Shown here piece by piece: positions 51,901 to 59,700 of a stretch of 64,000 nucleotides of DNA (position 1 is the first letter of the stretch; every line of letters begins with the position of its first letter). The notes under the pieces were generated by a model. The model did not search any database. It saw nothing but the letters and a program-made list of their open reading frames with translations, and was not told the origin of the DNA. The stretch lies in the NCBI GenBank assembly GCA_947462335.1, contig OX381721.1, positions 39,024,488 to 39,088,487 of the forward strand. The letters run 5' to 3'. The translations under genes and the position numbers were made by a program. This stretch comes from Harmothoe impar (lineage: Eukaryota > Annelida > Polychaeta > Phyllodocida > Polynoidae).

Positions 51901-52212
51901 ATCCCACTTTTCTGTCAGCTTCATATGGAGATATGCATCCGTATTCTAGACTGAAAATGCTCAATACCCTACAATGCAAACAATGTAAATAGTACGTGAT
52001 GCTGTCCACGACCAAACCGCAAGCGCCCGTAACACGGGTAAAATTTTCCACGCGAGGACAATATCAACAAAGATGAGGGAAGCTGAGAAAAGCCGAAAGC
52101 GGCACTCACCGAAATCGATGAACTGTTGGATGGATAGCACCGATGGATGGTATTGTGAATAATAATCTATAACTTGCGCTGCCCGCTTGAGGCAACATCT
52201 TGTGATCCTCAT
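24607..52212 (-). CDS. PDK: pyruvate dehydrogenase kinase (PDK), whole gene, 10 coding exons
   Basis: Mitochondrial matrix kinase that phosphorylates the E1-alpha subunit of pyruvate dehydrogenase and shuts off acetyl-CoA production from pyruvate. Joining ten exons with GT-AG junctions (52110-52212, 31847-31988, 31545-31616, 27770-27963, 27403-27495, 27104-27181, 26655-26731, 26412-26513, 25823-26050, 24607-24912) gives 1395 nt, 464 residues plus stop, with no frame break. Residues 1-20 are basic and free of acids until D16, as for mitochondrial import. The helical-bundle domain (about 20-180) carries IMKEINLLP and [16 protein letters not shown]. The GHKL ATP domain has H246, E250 (general base in the family) and N254, the DQGGG loop at 290-294, the glycine-rich lid GYGYGLP near 328-334 and GTD at 355-357. 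The DW pair (392-393) needed for dimers is present. The start is fixed by an in-frame TGA 15 nt upstream. The tail after DW is about 55 residues longer than in human PDKs. BCKDK is less likely given the bundle sequence. Confidence 0.95.
25370..25530. mobile_element. TTAA-family fragment in PDK intron 9
   Basis: Shares caaggcttcatg, gatgtatgaatgcagcc and tttatgcatcatga with the family. Confidence 0.5.
25538..25752. repeat. inverted-repeat unit with ccgtgtcgccgtgtcga core, PDK intron 9
   Basis: Bounded by ggtgactatacatgggta and its inverse tacccatgtatagtcac. The inside repeats ccgtgtcgccgtgtcgattt several times. Another end of the same type lies at 49445. Confidence 0.6.
25823..26050 (-). CDS. 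PDK: PDK exon 9 (residues 288-363)
   Basis: Acceptor tttcag, donor gtaagg. It contains [18 protein letters not shown], an alanine/serine-rich lid insert, [16 protein letters not shown] and GTDATIYLK, the ATP-binding G1/G2 elements of GHKL kinases. The residue after the D-box aspartate is Q, where vertebrate PDKs mostly have R. Confidence 0.96.
26412..26513 (-). CDS. PDK: PDK exon 8 (residues 254-287)
   Basis: Acceptor ttaacag, donor gtcagt (slightly weak). It encodes [13 protein letters not shown], whose first residue N254 is the Mg/ATP-binding N-box asparagine, and then a beta strand ending DVTIK. Confidence 0.93.
26655..26731 (-). CDS. PDK: PDK exon 7 (residues 228-253)
   Basis: Acceptor attgcag, donor gtagga. 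It encodes [15 protein letters not shown] with the catalytic glutamate E250 and H246 four residues before it. It ends in phase 0, just before the N-box asparagine of exon 8. Confidence 0.95.
26875..27035. mobile_element. TTAA-family fragment in PDK intron 6
   Basis: Starts taaaccctttaagaatggcc and ends attaatgcactatactgcct. Confidence 0.55.
27104..27181 (-). CDS. PDK: PDK exon 6 (residues 202-227)
   Basis: Acceptor tttttcag, donor gtaagt, 78 nt. It encodes [20 protein letters not shown], matching the AxxxAKxLCDxYYxxSP block of PDKs. The coding sequence happens to contain a TGACGTCA word. Confidence 0.94.
27403..27495 (-). CDS. PDK: PDK exon 5 (residues 171-201)
   Basis: Acceptor atttccag, donor gtgagt. 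It encodes LLFGNN followed by [13 protein letters not shown], the conserved HIGSIDPNC segment that leads into the ATPase domain. Confidence 0.95.
27770..27963 (-). CDS. PDK: PDK exon 4 (residues 106-170)
   Basis: Acceptor ttgtag, donor gtgagt. It encodes the bundle-domain helices with [19 protein letters not shown] and [20 protein letters not shown], which identify the family by themselves. Confidence 0.96.
28772..28893. repeat. long palindrome with G/C runs
   Basis: Arms agggagtggtcattttttaa through tggtggattt are followed, after about 20 bp, by their inverse. A run of 11 G in one arm pairs with about 15 C in the other. Confidence 0.85.
30265..30535. mobile_element. TTAA-family miniature element, most complete copy
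   Basis: Left end taacctattaagggcggcat and right end gcggcccttaaagggttaa; inside are two nested palindromes of gcagcc-tggcgagt type with catgatgcatgaatgcagc words. TTAA at the ends suggests a piggyBac-like insertion target; this is inference. Confidence 0.7.
31545..31616 (-). CDS. PDK: PDK exon 3 (residues 82-105)
   Basis: Acceptor tttccag, donor gtaagt, 72 nt. It encodes [15 protein letters not shown], matching the WYxQSLxEIxEFE region of PDKs. Both boundaries are in phase 2. Intron 2 before it is only 230 bp. Confidence 0.93.
31739..31868. repeat. 66-bp tandem duplication across the PDK exon 2 donor site
   Basis: Plus-strand unit with ctgcac, gggcat, gtctgggggca, gtcaggtttgtaacttac and cagcctt occurs twice in full and a third time in part. 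Copies of the exon end and of the gtaagt donor lie exactly 66 bp apart (exon edges at 31847 and 31781). The downstream copy is intronic and reads TGG TAA across the junction. Confidence 0.85.
31847..31988 (-). CDS. PDK: PDK exon 2 (residues 35-81)
   Basis: Acceptor ttttcag and donor gtaagt. It encodes the block that contains [20 protein letters not shown], almost invariant in PDKs. Its donor end is tandemly duplicated 66 bp further on (see the repeat at 31739-31868). Confidence 0.95.
32588..32800. mobile_element. TTAA-family miniature element
   Basis: Flanked by TTAA at both ends (ttaaccctttaagttc and agagggttaa), with gcattcatgcatcatgctga inside. Confidence 0.7.
33195..33392 (-). mobile_element. 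tRNA-derived SINE
   Basis: On minus, the head shows a box A (TATAGTGGTTAGGCG), then CATCTTGCATACC at the anticodon-arm position and a box B (GGTTCATTCCC), followed by GGCCAGGC. An unrelated body then runs to about 33195 (CTATTGGCAGTCTGCCATG). This is the layout of invertebrate tRNA-SINEs. The acceptor stem does not pair well, so it is not a tRNA gene. Ends are approximate. Confidence 0.65.
34945..35470. repeat. minisatellite (aaaggtccagctatagggga), split by an insertion
   Basis: About ten copies of a 31-36-bp unit in two blocks, 34945-35115 and 35318-35470. The 200 bp between them starts gaactagcacatc and ends gatgtgctagtcct, which looks like a short inverted-ended insertion. Confidence 0.8.
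35963..36391. mobile_element. hAT miniature transposon with 8-bp target duplication
   Basis: Ends TAGGGATGTCATtGGTATCC and the inverse of TAGGGATGTCATCGATACCC. Directly flanked by GGGTAATT at 35955-35962 and at 36392-36399. TAGGGATG ends and an 8-bp duplication are the hAT signature. The inside is rich in tatcgat words and has no transposase frame. Confidence 0.9.
37050..37265. repeat. foldback repeat (gataccctacacctgtacag)
   Basis: The stretch 37113-37165 (taccctacacctgtacaggg then gccactgcccca) is inverted at 37205-37250 (gggcagtgg, then ccctgtacaggtgtagggta). Confidence 0.75.
38363..38400. repeat. (GGGC)n tract
   Basis: Seven GGGC tetramers then gggtgggtgag; potential G-quadruplex on plus. 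Confidence 0.85.
39263..41155 (-). mobile_element. 5'-truncated LINE retrotransposon
   Basis: The reverse-transcriptase frame is followed by about 340 nt of 3' UTR ending ccaggataaataaacaatt plus an A9 tail (plus 39263-39271). The sequence before the frame's first codons is unrelated, so it was truncated on insertion near 41155. No clear target duplication. Confidence 0.8.
39605..41152 (-). CDS. LINE reverse transcriptase (C-terminal part of ORF2)
   Basis: Copies element RNA into DNA at a nicked target. The 515-residue frame has no stop. Visible in order: [19 protein letters not shown] (about 90-108), [21 protein letters not shown] (first catalytic aspartate), [20 protein letters not shown] (about 215-234), [10 protein letters not shown] with the catalytic YADD box, [11 protein letters not shown], and LGITID. 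A C-terminal region ends HKVLKNKLA. The endonuclease domain normally found before it is absent through 5' truncation. It belongs to the jockey/CR1/Rex-like LINEs; clade not resolved. Lies inside PDK intron 1, on the same strand as the gene. Confidence 0.92.
   Translation of the reverse strand: MMQPRNFSLEPETLENLEKIILAINIHKSSAVPNIKSMVLKDAFKILPKQFLHILNRSIISNKIPDKWKIATVIPLQKDGNTQDVNNLRPISTLPLPGKILERIIHNQTTNYLNANNIITEHQSGFRQNHSTIQAKAAFTDDIYKAINNKNITHTVFIDFSKAFDTINHTILIKKLSSLGFSNNATFWFKNYLTNRKQHIIANNQISDTKDIVCGVPQGSILGPLLFLLYINDLENCLKYTKYKLYADDTVLYISTPLEIDASPMLNADLKNLSTWCIENKLTINAKKTKYMPIASSPKKLKRLKAHNLILGNTPLLRTNEFKYLGITIDSCLNFNKHVEITRKSTVYKIYLLNRIRFNTDEAASLDIYKSMILPHFTYGDVIYSATNQGNLDKLQRVQNRGLRVCIKPENRMSTDNLHSTAKVNKLSDLRWASLLSLAFKRTGIKKYVDQRNIRTRAHDFPVLKTVNNIKIKYEKSVEYRTYKLWSDTPRDVKGVLTYPHLKSHIHKVLKNKLA
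41907..42124. mobile_element. TTAA-family miniature element
   Basis: Ends taaccctttgagaaac and ctcttaaagggttaa, with gctgcatgaatgcatcatgc inside. Confidence 0.7.
42427..42547. repeat. 53-bp-arm palindrome (ggttatttcac ... gtgaaataacc)
   Basis: Arm ttttggtctgttgcagggtt ... gccgcatttcac is followed after about 15 bp by its near-perfect inverse. The wider segment 42229-42550 repeats ccgtatttcac/gtgaaataac words, so this is probably one end of a small foldback element. Confidence 0.85.
43937..44152. mobile_element. TTAA-family miniature element (degenerate)
   Basis: Contains catgatacatgaatgcaggc, ctggcgagtgactcaccag and cactacactgcccttagagg. Confidence 0.6.
44785..44997. mobile_element. TTAA-family miniature element (degenerate)
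   Basis: Starts near ttaactcactaagcccagca, ends tccttaaagcgttaa, and contains atcatgcatcatgatg. Confidence 0.55.
45340..45520. repeat. simple repeat (gagcgagtgagcaagt)
   Basis: Degenerate GAGY/AAGY tetramers; overlapping open frames on minus (Ser/His/Leu/Thr-rich) are by-products. Confidence 0.8.
46101..49002. mobile_element. foldback element with three arms, 2.9 kb
   Basis: The left arm (46101-46770) recurs inverted at 48343-49002 and, in part, at 47745-48066. Shared words include tctctctaggaaatagagct, gttgcctagcaacaggcata, tcatccaagtccctacactg and aatgcatcta-type stretches. Outer ends are about 20 bp of tcccatgggattttcatggt and its inverse. A second miniature element (47121-47478) lies between the arms. 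No open frame of a transposase. Confidence 0.75.
47121..47478. mobile_element. nested miniature element with 17-bp minisatellite in both arms
   Basis: Ends GGCTGTGTCTCACGAC and the inverse, directly flanked by TTAC at 47117-47120 and 47479-47482. Left arm holds four units of gtctctgaccgggtgcc, right arm about six inverted units. Confidence 0.85.
50132..50319. mobile_element. TTAA-family miniature element
   Basis: Ends ttaaccctttaggaacggta and ctgtccttatagggttaa, i.e. TTAA at both ends. Confidence 0.7.
52110..52212 (-). CDS. PDK: PDK exon 1 (residues 1-34)
   Basis: Starts at ATG 52212-52210 and ends at a gtgagt donor (plus 52104-52109) in phase 1. It encodes the basic presequence and the family motif ending SIQQFIDF. 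An in-frame TGA lies at 52225-52227, so no N-terminal extension is possible in this exon. Confidence 0.93.
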
Positions 52213-52460
52213 GTTGACTGACTGTCAGTTGTGACTAGTGTGGGTTTCTGGTTGTAAATGAAGATTTAGTCGACTGTGTCTGCTCACGTCCTGAGTTTTT
52301 TTTCCCATCTGGAAACTCTCCGCTGGAAGCATCGATGACGTCATGGAAAAACCGAGTCTCCGAGCATAGTCCTTGACGGTGATTGGCTGCCGAGAGTACC
52401 GCAGAATCTGCTTGGAGAAAAAAATGCCCGCACTGCCATCTAGCGGGACGCTGCTTATTG
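52213..52460 (-). promoter_or_regulatory. PDK: PDK 5' flank: CRE, CCAAT box, CTCF-like site
   Basis: Upstream of the PDK ATG lie a perfect TGACGTCA (52336-52343), an inverted CCAAT box (plus ATTGG, in gtgattggctgc near 52380) and CCGCTAGATGGCAG on the minus strand (52433-52446), close to the CTCF core consensus. No TATA box was seen. The transcription start is not known. Confidence 0.45.
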
Positions 52461-52714
52461 TGCGCCATCTCGTGTTTTCAGTGCTAACTAAATGTTCCCG
52501 CCCCCTCTGTCTCCCCACCTCCGCCTTCACCTGACCAGTTCAAACCAGCATGAACCAGAACGGCTACTAGGTTTTCTTCAAGTTCAAAGAACACAATGCG
52601 TGTGGATGGACCAAACATGACAATATGGCCTACTGAGTACTCCCACCTAGTAGGCCTACCGGGGCCTAGTAGCATAGCTTTATATCCTGAATGTATGACA
52701 CATAGATTCATATA

Positions 52715-53091
52715 AGGCCACTCAAAAAAAAAAGAGTTGTTTCTCATCACCGCGCGCATCATAAAAATCATGATTTGGGGAAAACTTTTTTTTTTTTTTT
52801 TTCATTTTCGATGAAAAATATGTTAAAATTGCCAAAATATTGGCAAATTTGGTATCAAATTAAAGCTTATGCTGTCAGCAATGCAATTAGCTAGATGTAA
52901 CTTGCATGCTTACAACTTTTGCTGATCAATAAACTCCAAATTACTAAAATTTGAAAATTGATCGCGAAATGTCCAAATCTCCCTATGTAAATTGCCCCGA
53001 GTAAAAAAAAAAAAAAAATTTTAAAAAAACGCCCTCGTCATATTTTGCATTGCTCGGTGATGAGAAACATTTTTTTTTTTTTGAGTGGCCT
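52715..53091. mobile_element. miniature transposon with aggccactcaaaaaaaaa ends
   Basis: Both ends read aggccactcaaaaaaaaa then gtttctcatcaccg inward. The inside is AT-rich with aaaatt words; no frame. Lies about 500 bp upstream of the PDK start. Confidence 0.75.
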
Positions 53092-53534
53092 AAATGTCCT
53101 TCTTAGCAGTCCATAAAAATATTATCACTATAGTGCCCCTAGACACTGTTGTGTAAGTACAGACACTATACCCATATGAACTCATAAAAAAGATTGATTA
53201 TTTGGAGACGGGCTGGAAGGATTTTTAAAACAGTTTTACTTCATATGAATACGCTAACTGTTATACAATTCATTCATGAGACAAATAAAGTTCATTACAT
53301 CACATACATTCAATTATTCATAATACACTGTGCACGTGGTGTGCTAAATATTAATTTCAATATTAGAAAAGATGGCAATACGCTATGATATGGGGTATCT
53401 ATATGTCGCTGGCTATGATAATTTCATTTGAATTTACATCCTGTTTGATTTCTCCCTTCTGTTAGCTGGCTAATTTTGTACACACAAAGTGAACTCGACA
53501 ATGCCTGGAATATTACTGAACCATAAGTCTTGCA

Positions 53535-53804
53535 TAACCCTTTCAGGGCCGCATATATATAGTGATTTAATTAGCTCTGACCCCGGGCTCTGACCTCAAC
53601 GTGGTCATGATGGTCATGATGCATGAGTATCCACGAGTGTACTCGTCAGAGGCATGCACCATGCCGATCCTTCCGTGAGTGAATTAATCCTGCAGGGTTG
53701 GCATGTGTGCAGCACTGTCAAGCTACTCACGGTGCCATATGCATACATCATGACGACAAAGGGCTTATGTAGCACATTAAATTACAATGCTATTAACGGG
53801 CTAA
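53535..53804. mobile_element. TTAA-family miniature element
   Basis: Starts taaccctttcagggccgcat, ends tgctattaacgggctaa; contains gtcatgatgcatgagt and gcatacatcatgacgacaaa. Confidence 0.65.
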
Positions 53805-53810
53805 TACCAA

Positions 53811-54386
53811 AGGCGTAGAAGCAAATCTTCTTTGCGGGGGCCCATGGGGGCCCACCCCAGCCAGGCGTTGGCTTTTATGCATGTCATGCATGATGGCGCA
53901 TACACGTGTTATATAGGAATTATATAGAAAAGTAGTATTTGAGCCGCCTTTAATTCTGATTTGGGGCCCAGACCCCTGTACCCACTTTTTTCTATGTGGG
54001 AGAGGAAAGATTTGGGAATTATGTATATTATAGTATAGGGTCCTGATAGCCCATAGGAGCGGGCCCTCTCAATATCTGACTGGAGCGAGGGCCCATTACA
54101 GCCCGGGGAAAGTTTACGGTCTTAGTTTACCCAGGGTGCACCGCGCGCCATACGTTTCTTATGTGACGTCATAATGGCGCCAAAATTTGCGGCCAATCAG
54201 GGGTTGTACAGACATTACTCTGTAATGGTCCCCAGCTCCAGCCGATAGCCAGAGCAGTGGACTGTACAATGGTCTAAGGGTCCTGACAAATTTGGAGGGG
54301 CCCAAACATAATTATTCAGGCCCCCCCTCCTCTGTGATTGGGGGGGGGGGGGGGGCCCTGGCCCCCCCCCTTTTCCTACGCCACTG
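53811..54386. mobile_element. possible hAT-like element (ggcgtag ends)
   Basis: Left caaaggcgtag and right, read inward, cagtggcgtag, with G/C runs beside each. CAGTGGCGTAG is a frequent hAT terminus. The flanks share aatac but not a clean 8-bp duplication. Confidence 0.4.
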
Positions 54387-55189
54387 AATACTATCCAAAA
54401 ACACAGTCCTTAGGACCTCGTATTTGTGTGGAAAATATCAACAAAAATATGACCTCTCTCAAGCAACAAAAGAAACAATGTCACATTGGTGTGTGTTTTT
54501 TTCGCTTGAGAGAAGTAAAAATTTGATAGGTGTGACCATAGAGTCACAATAAATGTCAGCCATGCTGGAAGTGGGTGGGTGGGGTCCAATGGAAGATACT
54601 GTATATTAAATACGGGGCATATAAGGGGTTTTCTGCAATTACTGCACTGATACATATTCGTTTGGCTCCCTAGACCCTCAGGCTGGTCAGTACCTACCAA
54701 CTCACCTTAGTTTTTCCATTTTAGGCTAAGTCCCTTTGAGTAATGCATTGGTCATAATATTATGTTGTTTTGCATTCTTGAATAGCCTGACCAATGTCCC
54801 TATGACCGACCTGTAATAGCCACTACAGACCAAGAGCGGGGGCATTTAGATTATGTATGTGTGCTTGACTTTGAACAATGTGACCATAAGCACATTTTCT
54901 AAACGTACACTGATAATAATGGACCTTGAAATGTTAGTCACTACGGACTACATTTCTATAGTCACATGAATGTAGCAAAAACGACTACACCAAGTTAGTC
55001 ACCTATGTCTATAGTAAGTTAGTCATACAGTCAACCTATAGTCAGCCATTAAATCGGCTGATTTGGGCTATATAGTCAAGTGACTATGAATTTAATGGTT
55101 TCATGGTCTAAAGTAGTCACTATGACTAATAGATATAGTCAATCATGAGAAATAAGGGAAACTTAAGTACTGAAGGCATGTCAAGGTTC

Positions 55190-56258
55190 AGCAGGGTAGA
55201 CATGGCTAGGATAAAGCAGGGCAGGGGACAGGCTAGGATAAGGCAGGGCAGGGACAGGCTAGGATGATGTAGGGCAGGGGACAGGCAAGGATGAGGCAGG
55301 GCAAGGGACAGGCTAAGATAAGGCAGGGCAGGGGAGAGGCTAGGATAAAGCAGGGCAGAGACAGGCTAGGTAAAGGCAGTGCAGGGGACAGGCTAGGATG
55401 AGGCAGGCCAGGAGACAAGCTAAGATAAGGCAAGGCAAGGGACAGGCTAGGATAAGGCAAGGGAGGGGACAGGCTAGGATAAGGCAGAGCATATGACAGG
55501 CCAGGATAAGGCAGGCCAGGGGACAGGCTAGGATAAAGCAGGCAAGAGACAGGCTAGGATAAGGCAGTGCAGGGGACAGGCTAGGATAAGGCAAGGCAGG
55601 GACAAGCTAGGATAAGGCAGGGCAGGGGATAAGCTAGGATAAGGCAGAGCAGGTGACAGGCTAGGATAAGGCAGGCCAGGAGACAAGCTAAGATAAGGCA
55701 AGGCAGGGGCCAGGCTAGGATAAGGCAGGCCAGGGGACAAGCTAGGATAAGGCAGGCCAGGAGACAAGCTAAGATAAGGCAAGGCAAGGAACAGGCTAGG
55801 ATAAGGCAAGGCAGGGGAGGGGACAGGCTAGTAGGATAGGGCAGGGCAGGGCAGAGACAGGCTAGGAGGAGGCAGGGCAGGGGACAGGCTAGGATAAGGC
55901 AGGGCGGGTGACAGGCTAGGATAAGGCAAGGGACAGGCTAGGATAAGGCAGAGCAGGTGACCGGCAAGGATAAGGCAGGCCAGGGGACAAGCTAGGATAA
56001 GGCAGGCCAGGTGACAGGCCAGGATAAAGCAGGGCAGGGACAGGCTAGGATAAGGCAGGGCAGGGGACATGCTAGGATAGGGCATGGACAGGCTAGGATG
56101 AGGCAGGGCAGGGGACAGGCTAGGAAAAGGCAGGGCAGGTGACAGGCTAGGATAAGGCAGGCCAGGGGACAAGCTAGGATAAGGCAGGCCAGGGGACAAG
56201 CTAGGATAAGACAGGCCAGGGAACGGGCTAGGATAAGGCAGAGGAGGTGACAGGCTCC
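55190..56258. repeat. 27-bp minisatellite (ggacaggctaggataaggca)
   Basis: About 40 copies with variants (ggccagg, gcagggcagg, agctagg) over 1.07 kb. Open frames of 70-120 codons on minus (repeats of PYPSLSPAL) result from the 27-bp period. Confidence 0.95.
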
Positions 56259-57002
56259 TGTGTAGGCATATCGTGCTCTGTCAGTCTAGACATACACTGT
56301 TCATGTATTTCTATGTTTTCAAAATGGGAACAAAATACCATGATAACTCTATCAAACATGAGAACTCATGCACCCTATAACATCTTAAGTTGTCATAGTC
56401 AACTGTAACATAACATATAACAAGCAGGGATATCCATAGAACAGTGGTTTAGGAGAGGATGTGCCTACCTGAAGTCCATGGACCATTCAAATTTGAATCC
56501 TAACTGTTTCCTGTGCACACATTCCTGTGACATCATCAATTTGTGTGATCCACATATAGTCACTACTGACTATCTTTATGACTAATATGTGACTAAGTTG
56601 TATAGTCCCCTGACTACGGGGGTCAAAATATGATGGTATAGTCAGTACTGACTATAGGTTTTACTATCAGTGTAATTAAGGAGAAACGGGTTATGTTACT
56701 GTCCTCTTCTTTTCACAACCACTGAATGCCTGTTGAAAAGGCTCTCTATGCTGATGTGTACCATGGTTACCTGGCAGCTCTGACCAATCAGAGGGCAGGG
56801 AATTAGTCTATGACCTCACTTCCTGAATGCAAAGGGACACACTCTCACAGCTGAGTGTTGGTTAATGTCCATATACAGGAGACTGTCTTAGGGCAGATGT
56901 TTAGCACTTAGGAGGAAAGTGAGATGAGTTGGGCCCCTCAAAAATAGTTTGGGGCATTGGTGTGGCACATAGTTGTGTCACTAAAAAGGTACAATTATAG
57001 TG
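56259..57002. other. no gene seen
   Basis: AT-rich; gtcactactgacta-type words near 54900-55130 recur at 56555-56660, on both sides of the minisatellite. Confidence 0.5.
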
Positions 57003-57026
57003 GTTTCGACTTGAATGTCTCATCAG
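57003..57026 (-). ncRNA. hammerhead-ribozyme-like core in the Penelope-like element
   Basis: On minus: CTGATGA, then GACATTCAAGTC (GAC/GTC stem II with a 6-nt loop), then GAAAC. These are the two conserved cores of a hammerhead separated by a short hairpin. Stem I and stem III pair poorly in this copy, so it may be decayed. Lies about 520 nt after the Penelope-like ORF, where hammerheads sit in that element class. Confidence 0.45.
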
Positions 57027-57548
57027 GTGTGAATTGTTTAGGAATAATGAGTTTGATTAGTTCCTTATCAAATTATTTCTTATGGTGGGATGTTTAGTTG
57101 AACAAATAAAAAATTAGGAAAATGTTAGTAAAGTAGATTCTAACATATTCATAAAATTATTTCAATAATAATTAATATTGATCCAAAGTTGTATTTTTAG
57201 ATATAAATTCTAAAGTAAATGGAATAGCCCAATTCGGAAAATTTGGTCAATATTGATAGTTCCTTGTATTTATAAGTGTGACTTGAAATAGGTACAAGTT
57301 AATTCATGGCACTGTCAAGCTAGTGGAATTATGCCTGAATGGTGTCCATATATCTTAGGTAATATGGGTTGGGGCTAAAAATTAAATTTTGGTCCCGTGT
57401 GTCATGAATAGAGCATAGGGCCTGGCGGTCGGACATTGTCAACATAAGGAAAATCTCATGTAGCTTCCTGACTCAGGTCTGTAGGACCCCCTAGGGTTCT
57501 GATCTTGTGATTTAACGGATTATTGGGGGTCTAGAACCTGAGTGTAGA

Positions 57549-57956
57549 TTAATCTAGTAGGTTTAAGCCATTTGGTGTGATGCTGCAGAGGCGGTGCACC
57601 CACCTTCTTTCCTCCAGGTTGAGTTCTAAAATACCAGTCGGGGATCTCGGCGGGTTCTTGATAAAGCTGAGAACGGTTATATCAAATCCCTTCCATCGGG
57701 ATGGTGCTGCTGGAGGAGGGGGACAGCTGTTGAAATGACGACCAACAGGTTTGTCTCTGTTGTTGTCTATGTCCCCGCTGTGACCTTGGAAATGATCCAT
57801 TAGTCGTTCCAAGGTTTGTCCAACATATTGTATGCCGCAATGTTTGCATGTTATGGCATAGATTATGTTGGCACTCTGACAGTTTACAAATTGCAGGTAT
57901 TTTTGTGATGCAGCGTCACCTAGTTTCCCTTCTGGCACACACTCACAAATCTTCAA
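57549..57956 (-). pseudogene. Penelope-like element, GIY-YIG endonuclease domain (5'-truncated)
   Basis: The 135-residue frame ends the single ORF of a Penelope-like retroelement. Visible: NIIYAITCKHCGIQYVGQTL (GIY-YIG core with IIY and YVG, and the CKHC pair), HFQGHSGDIDN, PVGRHFNSC, a proline-rich stretch, then LNLEERRWVHRLCSITPNGL, the usual E..W...L.T..P.GLN end. The domain nicks DNA for target-primed insertion. The reverse transcriptase that should precede it is missing above 57960, so the copy is dead. The 3' part continues to at least 57003. Confidence 0.88.
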
Positions 57957-59476
57957 ACATAACCATTATCACTTTGTCAGGTTGAGATAGCGCAGGGTTT
58001 TGACAACAGGTGCTATCTTTATTGTTTCTTGATATTCTCCTGGGTAAAATGGAATCATTGTCATTGTGTATAACCATAAAAAATATGTTTTCAATGTATC
58101 TAAGACCTGACCATACACCTCTAATTCTATGAAGTTTCCTAAGATATCGAAATACATGCTATATGATTTTGATTAAAGTGGCAACAAGAGGGAAAACCGA
58201 TAGACACCATTTGTTACACCAGGTGTCATTAAAGTTGATTGTACTCCTTTTCCTGATTTAAGAGAATGATTATCTTTAGATATACGTATCTAAACACGGT
58301 CCCACTGTATTGTGAATCAGACAATGTACCTGTCCTTCTATTAAGATTTTATAAGGTATAGAAATACATGCCATGTCATTTTAATTAAAGTAGCATAAAG
58401 AGGTACAGGTGATAGACACCCTTTCACTGGTCATCACATTTGGATAAGAGCCTGGCTATCTTCTGCAATGTATGTGAATGCTTATGTTGATGGTCATTAT
58501 AGACTAGGTACATATACTCATCAGCCCTATGTTAATGTTGAAATGCTAGGAACCTGATTGAGTGAGTTTGTACAAACCAGCAGTACACACACCAATAGTG
58601 TGCTGTGACAACCGCTGTCAGTTATTGCTGGTTGTAAGAAGTGTTGCAGTATTTCCTATATTACAGCAATCCATGATAAAACTAAAAATACATGACCAAA
58701 CATTTAGGTCTAGGGCATTATATATTTTGTCATTTTGTGTGATTACGCTTTTCAAAAATCTGTTCCATGGAACACAGTGTCAAGTTGTGGGAGTAAGTTA
58801 TATGGTATAGATGTGACACAAAATGCACGAAATGAGCACACAGTTCCAGGGGTAAAACAGGATGAAACAATCTGGAACTAATTTGCTGGGTACTGAGGGC
58901 CAATGCTATTCACATGTCTTCAGGGTAACACAGACTGAAGCAATCACTATCCTGACTTAGGCCCCATCTAGAGGCAACCAAAGGAAGCACCGGGGGTTGG
59001 ACATGGCCGCGCCCATGGCCTAACCCCTAGGAGCCCAATAACCAATTATAGCATGTGCTTAACTATTATTTGAGGGAGTGGTTATAGGGCATAACAATAT
59101 GGTGAATATTTTTGCACACCCCTCCCCCCATGTGGAGAGCGCACATATTCCTGGTTCCATAGCACATTGGGTGTAATTCTTTTGGTCCCCACCTATACAA
59201 GTCCTGCTAATACTGGTTGGTAGAAGTACCATGAAATGGCCCAACTTAAAACAAAGATTGGGTCAAAGTCACTGAAAGTTAACAGAACCTCACCAAATTT
59301 TTTTTACAGACAGTTTAAATTATATAAAATCTGAAAATGCAAAGCAAAATAGGGGGTCCCGAATTACTTTTTGAAATATAGAATTTTGAAAAATTTAAGT
59401 ATTTAATTTTTTTTCTGAAAATTAGAAAAATCAGAAATGTAAAACATCACATGTGAAACACCTATAAGTTCCCCTT
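57957..59476. other. no gene seen
   Basis: AT-rich; a pair of related stretches (aagatatcgaaatacatgc at 58140 and aggtatagaaatacatgcc at 58353) suggests an old local duplication. Confidence 0.45.
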
Positions 59477-59700
59477 TACTCGAGTTCAAGTTCAAGTTCA
59501 AGTATCTTTTATTGAAGACCGATCATTAGATGTTTTTCGGGTACAATATTGGGTCGACAGCCCTTGTTGATATCCTATATTCACAATTCATAATTTATAT
59601 ACATGCTCAACAGTGCATGCTTTAATGTATGATATGTACCATGAGTTAATGCTTACCGGTACTAATCTTTGACCCAGGTGGTCTGTTTGCACATGCGAAT
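59477..59700 (-). mobile_element. probable 3' end of a LINE
   Basis: On minus: ggtcttcaataaaagatact followed by TGAACT repeats (TTCAAG x3-4 on plus, 59481-59502). A (TTGAAC)n tail after tcaataaa is typical of CR1-like LINE ends. Upper limit is a guess. Confidence 0.5.

Larger units (their letters stand above)
31989..52109 (-). other. PDK intron 1 (about 20 kb), transposon-rich
   Basis: Phase 1 intron between exons 1 and 2. It contains the SINE (33195), a minisatellite (34945), an hAT element (35963), the LINE copy (39263), several TTAA miniature elements, the hairpin at 42427, and the nested foldback at 46101-49002. Between these I see only AT-rich sequence without a recognisable gene. Confidence 0.8.

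Noticed and set aside
55233..56199. Open frames with repeated PYPSLSPAL-type motifs
   Set aside because: They follow from the 27-bp minisatellite; no splice sites, start context or non-repeat domain supports a protein.
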